64,000 nt of DNA from Mangrovicoccus algicola (GTDB lineage: Bacteria > Pseudomonadota > Alphaproteobacteria > Rhodobacterales > Rhodobacteraceae): positions 34,897 through 98,896 of the forward strand of contig NZ_JACVXA010000010.1 of the NCBI RefSeq assembly GCF_014903745.1, in the 5' to 3' direction. Of the stretch, positions 62,370 to 64,000 are shown piece by piece. A program made the position numbers and the translations under genes. Under the pieces are notes generated by a model, which was given only the letters and a program-made list of their open reading frames with translations, was not told the DNA's origin and made no database searches. The first letter of the stretch is position 1. The number at the start of each line of letters is the position of its first letter.

Positions 62370-63073
62370 GGGTAGACGGCCTCCGCCCGGTTCAGCATTT
62401 CTTCCTGCGCCGCATCCGCGACTTCGACGACATGGCTGACGAAGATGCCCGGCGTGACCACCTGTTCGGGATCGATGCCGCCCAGTTCGACGATCCGCGT
62501 CGCCTGCACGATGGTCGTCTCCGCCGCCATGGCCATCAGCGGATTGAAGTTCCGCGCCGCCATCCGGTAGGTCAGGTTGCCATGGCTGTCGGCCAGCTCC
62601 GCCTTGATCAGCGCGAAATCCGCCTTCAGCCAGCGTTCGCGCACATAGCTGCGGCCGTCGAATTCCTCCACCGGCTTGCCCTCGGCCAGGTCGGTGCCGA
62701 AGCCCGTGGGCGTGTAGAAGGCCGGGATCCCCGCCCCGCCCGCGCGGATGCGCTCGGCCAGCGTGCCCTGGGGCACCAGCTCCAGCTGGATCTTCCCGGC
62801 CAGGTAGGCCTCGGTGAAGACCTGCGGATCGGCGCTGCGCGGGAAGGAGCAGATCAGCTTGTCGACCCGGCCCTGCTCGATCAGCGCGGCAAGCCCCACA
62901 TGGCCGTTTCCGGCATTGTTGTTGACCACGGTCAGCCCCCTGGCGCCGTGATCGATCAGCGCGTGGATCAGCTCCACCGGGGCGCCCGACCCGCCGAAGC
63001 CGCCGATCATCACGGTCGCCCCGTCGGGAATGCGGGACACCGCCTCGGCGAGCGTGCTCAGCCTCTTGTCCAT
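62366..63073 (-). CDS. pcaI: 3-oxoadipate CoA-transferase subunit A
   Basis: 235-residue alpha subunit with the CoA-binding glycine loop GGFGGSGAP at about 23-31 and NNAGNGHVGLAAL near 51. It is the first gene of pcaIJF and lies 122 bp from the divergent IclR gene. Confidence 0.92.
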   Translation of the reverse strand: MDKRLSTLAEAVSRIPDGATVMIGGFGGSGAPVELIHALIDHGARGLTVVNNNAGNGHVGLAALIEQGRVDKLICSFPRSADPQVFTEAYLAGKIQLELVPQGTLAERIRAGGAGIPAFYTPTGFGTDLAEGKPVEEFDGRSYVRERWLKADFALIKAELADSHGNLTYRMAARNFNPLMAMAAETTIVQATRIVELGGIDPEQVVTPGIFVSHVVEVADAAQEEMLNRAEAVYP

Positions 63074-63149
63074 GTCATGTCCTCCGTCTCTGCGCCTGCG
63101 CGCGATGCCCGGCAGCTAGGCGCGCAGGCGGGTCCGGGGCCAGAGCAAT

Positions 63150-63164
63150 TGTGCGCATATCGAC
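63150..63164. promoter_or_regulatory. Possible PcaR/IclR-type operator
   Basis: TGTGCGCATATCGAC, read on either strand, resembles the published Pseudomonas PcaR box GTTCGATAATCGCAC (from memory), with TGTGCG and TATCGA shared in order. It lies in the 122-bp gap between pcaI and the IclR gene. Moderate likeness only. Confidence 0.35.
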
Positions 63165-63195
63165 ATTTGTTCTGATCGTCGCTAGGAAAGTTCGC

Positions 63196-63951
63196 ATGAC
63201 GACCAGGACCGATCACATTGCCTCCTTCGCCAAGGGTCTGCGCGTGCTGGAATGCTTCGGCGCCGATCACCCGCGCCTGTCGGTGACGGAGGTCGCCCGC
63301 GCCACCGGGCTGGACCGGGCGACGGCGCGGCGCTGCCTGCTGACCCTGCAGGCCGAGGGCTATGCCGATCATGACGGCAAGTTCTTCACCCTCACCCCGC
63401 GGGCGCTGCGCCTGGGGATGTCGGCCCTCGCCTCGCTGCCCCTGCCGCAGATCGTGCAGCCCTGGCTGGACCAGCTGGCCGAGCAGATCGGCCAGAGCTG
63501 CTCCGTCGCCATCCTCGATGGCGGCGAGATCGTCTATGTCGCCCGCGCCGCGCAGCGCAGGGTGATGTCGATCGGGCTGATGCCGGGATCGCGCCTGCCG
63601 GCGCATTGCACCTCGCTCGGCCTCGTCCTGCTGGCCGCCCTCCCGGACCCCGAGGCCCGCGCCATCGTCGAGGCGGCCGACCTGACGCCGCGCACGCCCT
63701 TCAGCCTGACCGAACCCGGCGCGGTCATGGAGCGGATCGCCCGGGCCCGGCAAGAGGGCTACGCGATCATCGACCAGGAGGTGGAGACGGGGCTGCGCTC
63801 CATCGCGGTTCCGGTGACGACCGCCCGCGGCAAGGTCGTGGCGGCGCTCAATACCGGCATGGCCGCCACCCAGGAGGAGGCGCAATCCCTGGCCGGACGC
63901 TATCTGCCCGCCCTTCAGCGGGTGCAGGCCGGGCTGCGCCGCGTGCTCTAG
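63196..63951 (+). CDS. IclR-family regulator, probably PcaR-like
   Basis: 251-residue regulator. The winged helix is at about 8-70 (KGLRVLECFG, LSVTEVARATGLDRATARRCL region) and the effector-binding domain at about 85-245. The PcaR/PcaU/PobR group shows this N-terminus. ATG at 63196 has AGGAAAG upstream; a start at 63151 would read through the candidate operator. Divergence from pcaIJF makes it their likely activator, responding to beta-ketoadipate. Confidence 0.88.
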   Translation: MTTRTDHIASFAKGLRVLECFGADHPRLSVTEVARATGLDRATARRCLLTLQAEGYADHDGKFFTLTPRALRLGMSALASLPLPQIVQPWLDQLAEQIGQSCSVAILDGGEIVYVARAAQRRVMSIGLMPGSRLPAHCTSLGLVLLAALPDPEARAIVEAADLTPRTPFSLTEPGAVMERIARARQEGYAIIDQEVETGLRSIAVPVTTARGKVVAALNTGMAATQEEAQSLAGRYLPALQRVQAGLRRVL

Positions 63952-64000
63952 CCCGGGCCTCCCCGCCGCGGCCCGGCGCGGGGTCGCCGCGGGCCCGACC

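Overview
The window is very GC-rich, gene-dense and free of tRNA, rRNA, CRISPR or recognisable transposon sequence. Gene content (caa3-type oxidase, DUF1127 protein, beta-ketoadipate pathway genes, PaoABC-type molybdenum enzyme, CYP199-like P450, TRAP-free ABC uptake systems, small proteins ending in DESFPASDPP) points to an alphaproteobacterium, most likely Rhodobacteraceae and Paracoccus-like; the family is an inference from gene content and style, not from a marker gene.

Layout. 1-5.7 kb: an ABC solute-binding protein (cut by the window edge), a TRZ/ATZ-type amidohydrolase, a GntR repressor with four copies of its probable 12-bp operator, an Asp/Glu/hydantoin racemase-like protein and two Gfo/Idh/MocA dehydrogenases. 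5.8-11.8 kb: an HPP-CBS membrane protein, a copper/metal cluster (PepSY membrane protein, SCO, YcnI-PCuAC fusion, small Cys/His protein) and a TetR/AhpD-like pair with tandem operators. 11.9-21.1 kb: a DUF1127 gene, then an eight-gene ring-cleavage operon (extradiol-type VOC dioxygenase, Rieske ferredoxin, FAD monooxygenase, MFS transporter, secreted MBL protein, alpha/beta hydrolase, FAH hydrolase, cyclase) read away from a divergent LysR regulator with a three-half-site operator. 21.5-31.5 kb: an outer-membrane beta-barrel, a D-2-hydroxyacid dehydrogenase, and a nine-gene operon livJHMGF-P450-ferredoxin-reductase-marR preceded by two matching palindromes; it looks like an uptake-plus-oxidation module for an aromatic acid. 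31.5-45.6 kb: ExoD, MgtC, two tandem GH13 alpha-glucosidases, a stress-type SDR and a caa3 oxidase operon (coxB, fused coxA-coxC, unknown membrane protein, ctaG, triheme cytochrome c), small membrane proteins and an Lrp regulator. 45.8-53.6 kb: a PotFGHI-type ABC transporter with a GhrA-like reductase, cupin, GntR regulator and multicopper oxidase. 53.7-56.5 kb: a HIT-like/PLD/SF2 helicase/DUF3427-type protein. 56.6-64 kb: a PaoABC-like molybdenum hydroxylase, then pcaF-pcaJ-pcaI with a divergent IclR regulator.

How the parts fit. Three or four substrate-specific modules, each with its own regulator (GntR, TetR, LysR, MarR, GntR, IclR) and often its own transporter, feed low-molecular-weight aromatic or heterocyclic compounds into central metabolism; a P450 that would make 4-hydroxybenzoate and the beta-ketoadipate end genes pcaIJF are both here, though the intervening steps are not. 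The most unusual items are the oxidase subunit I, which lacks the K-channel lysine and the two D-channel asparagines of standard aa3 oxidases, the four-part helicase protein at 53.7 kb, and the ring-cleavage operon whose substrate I cannot name.
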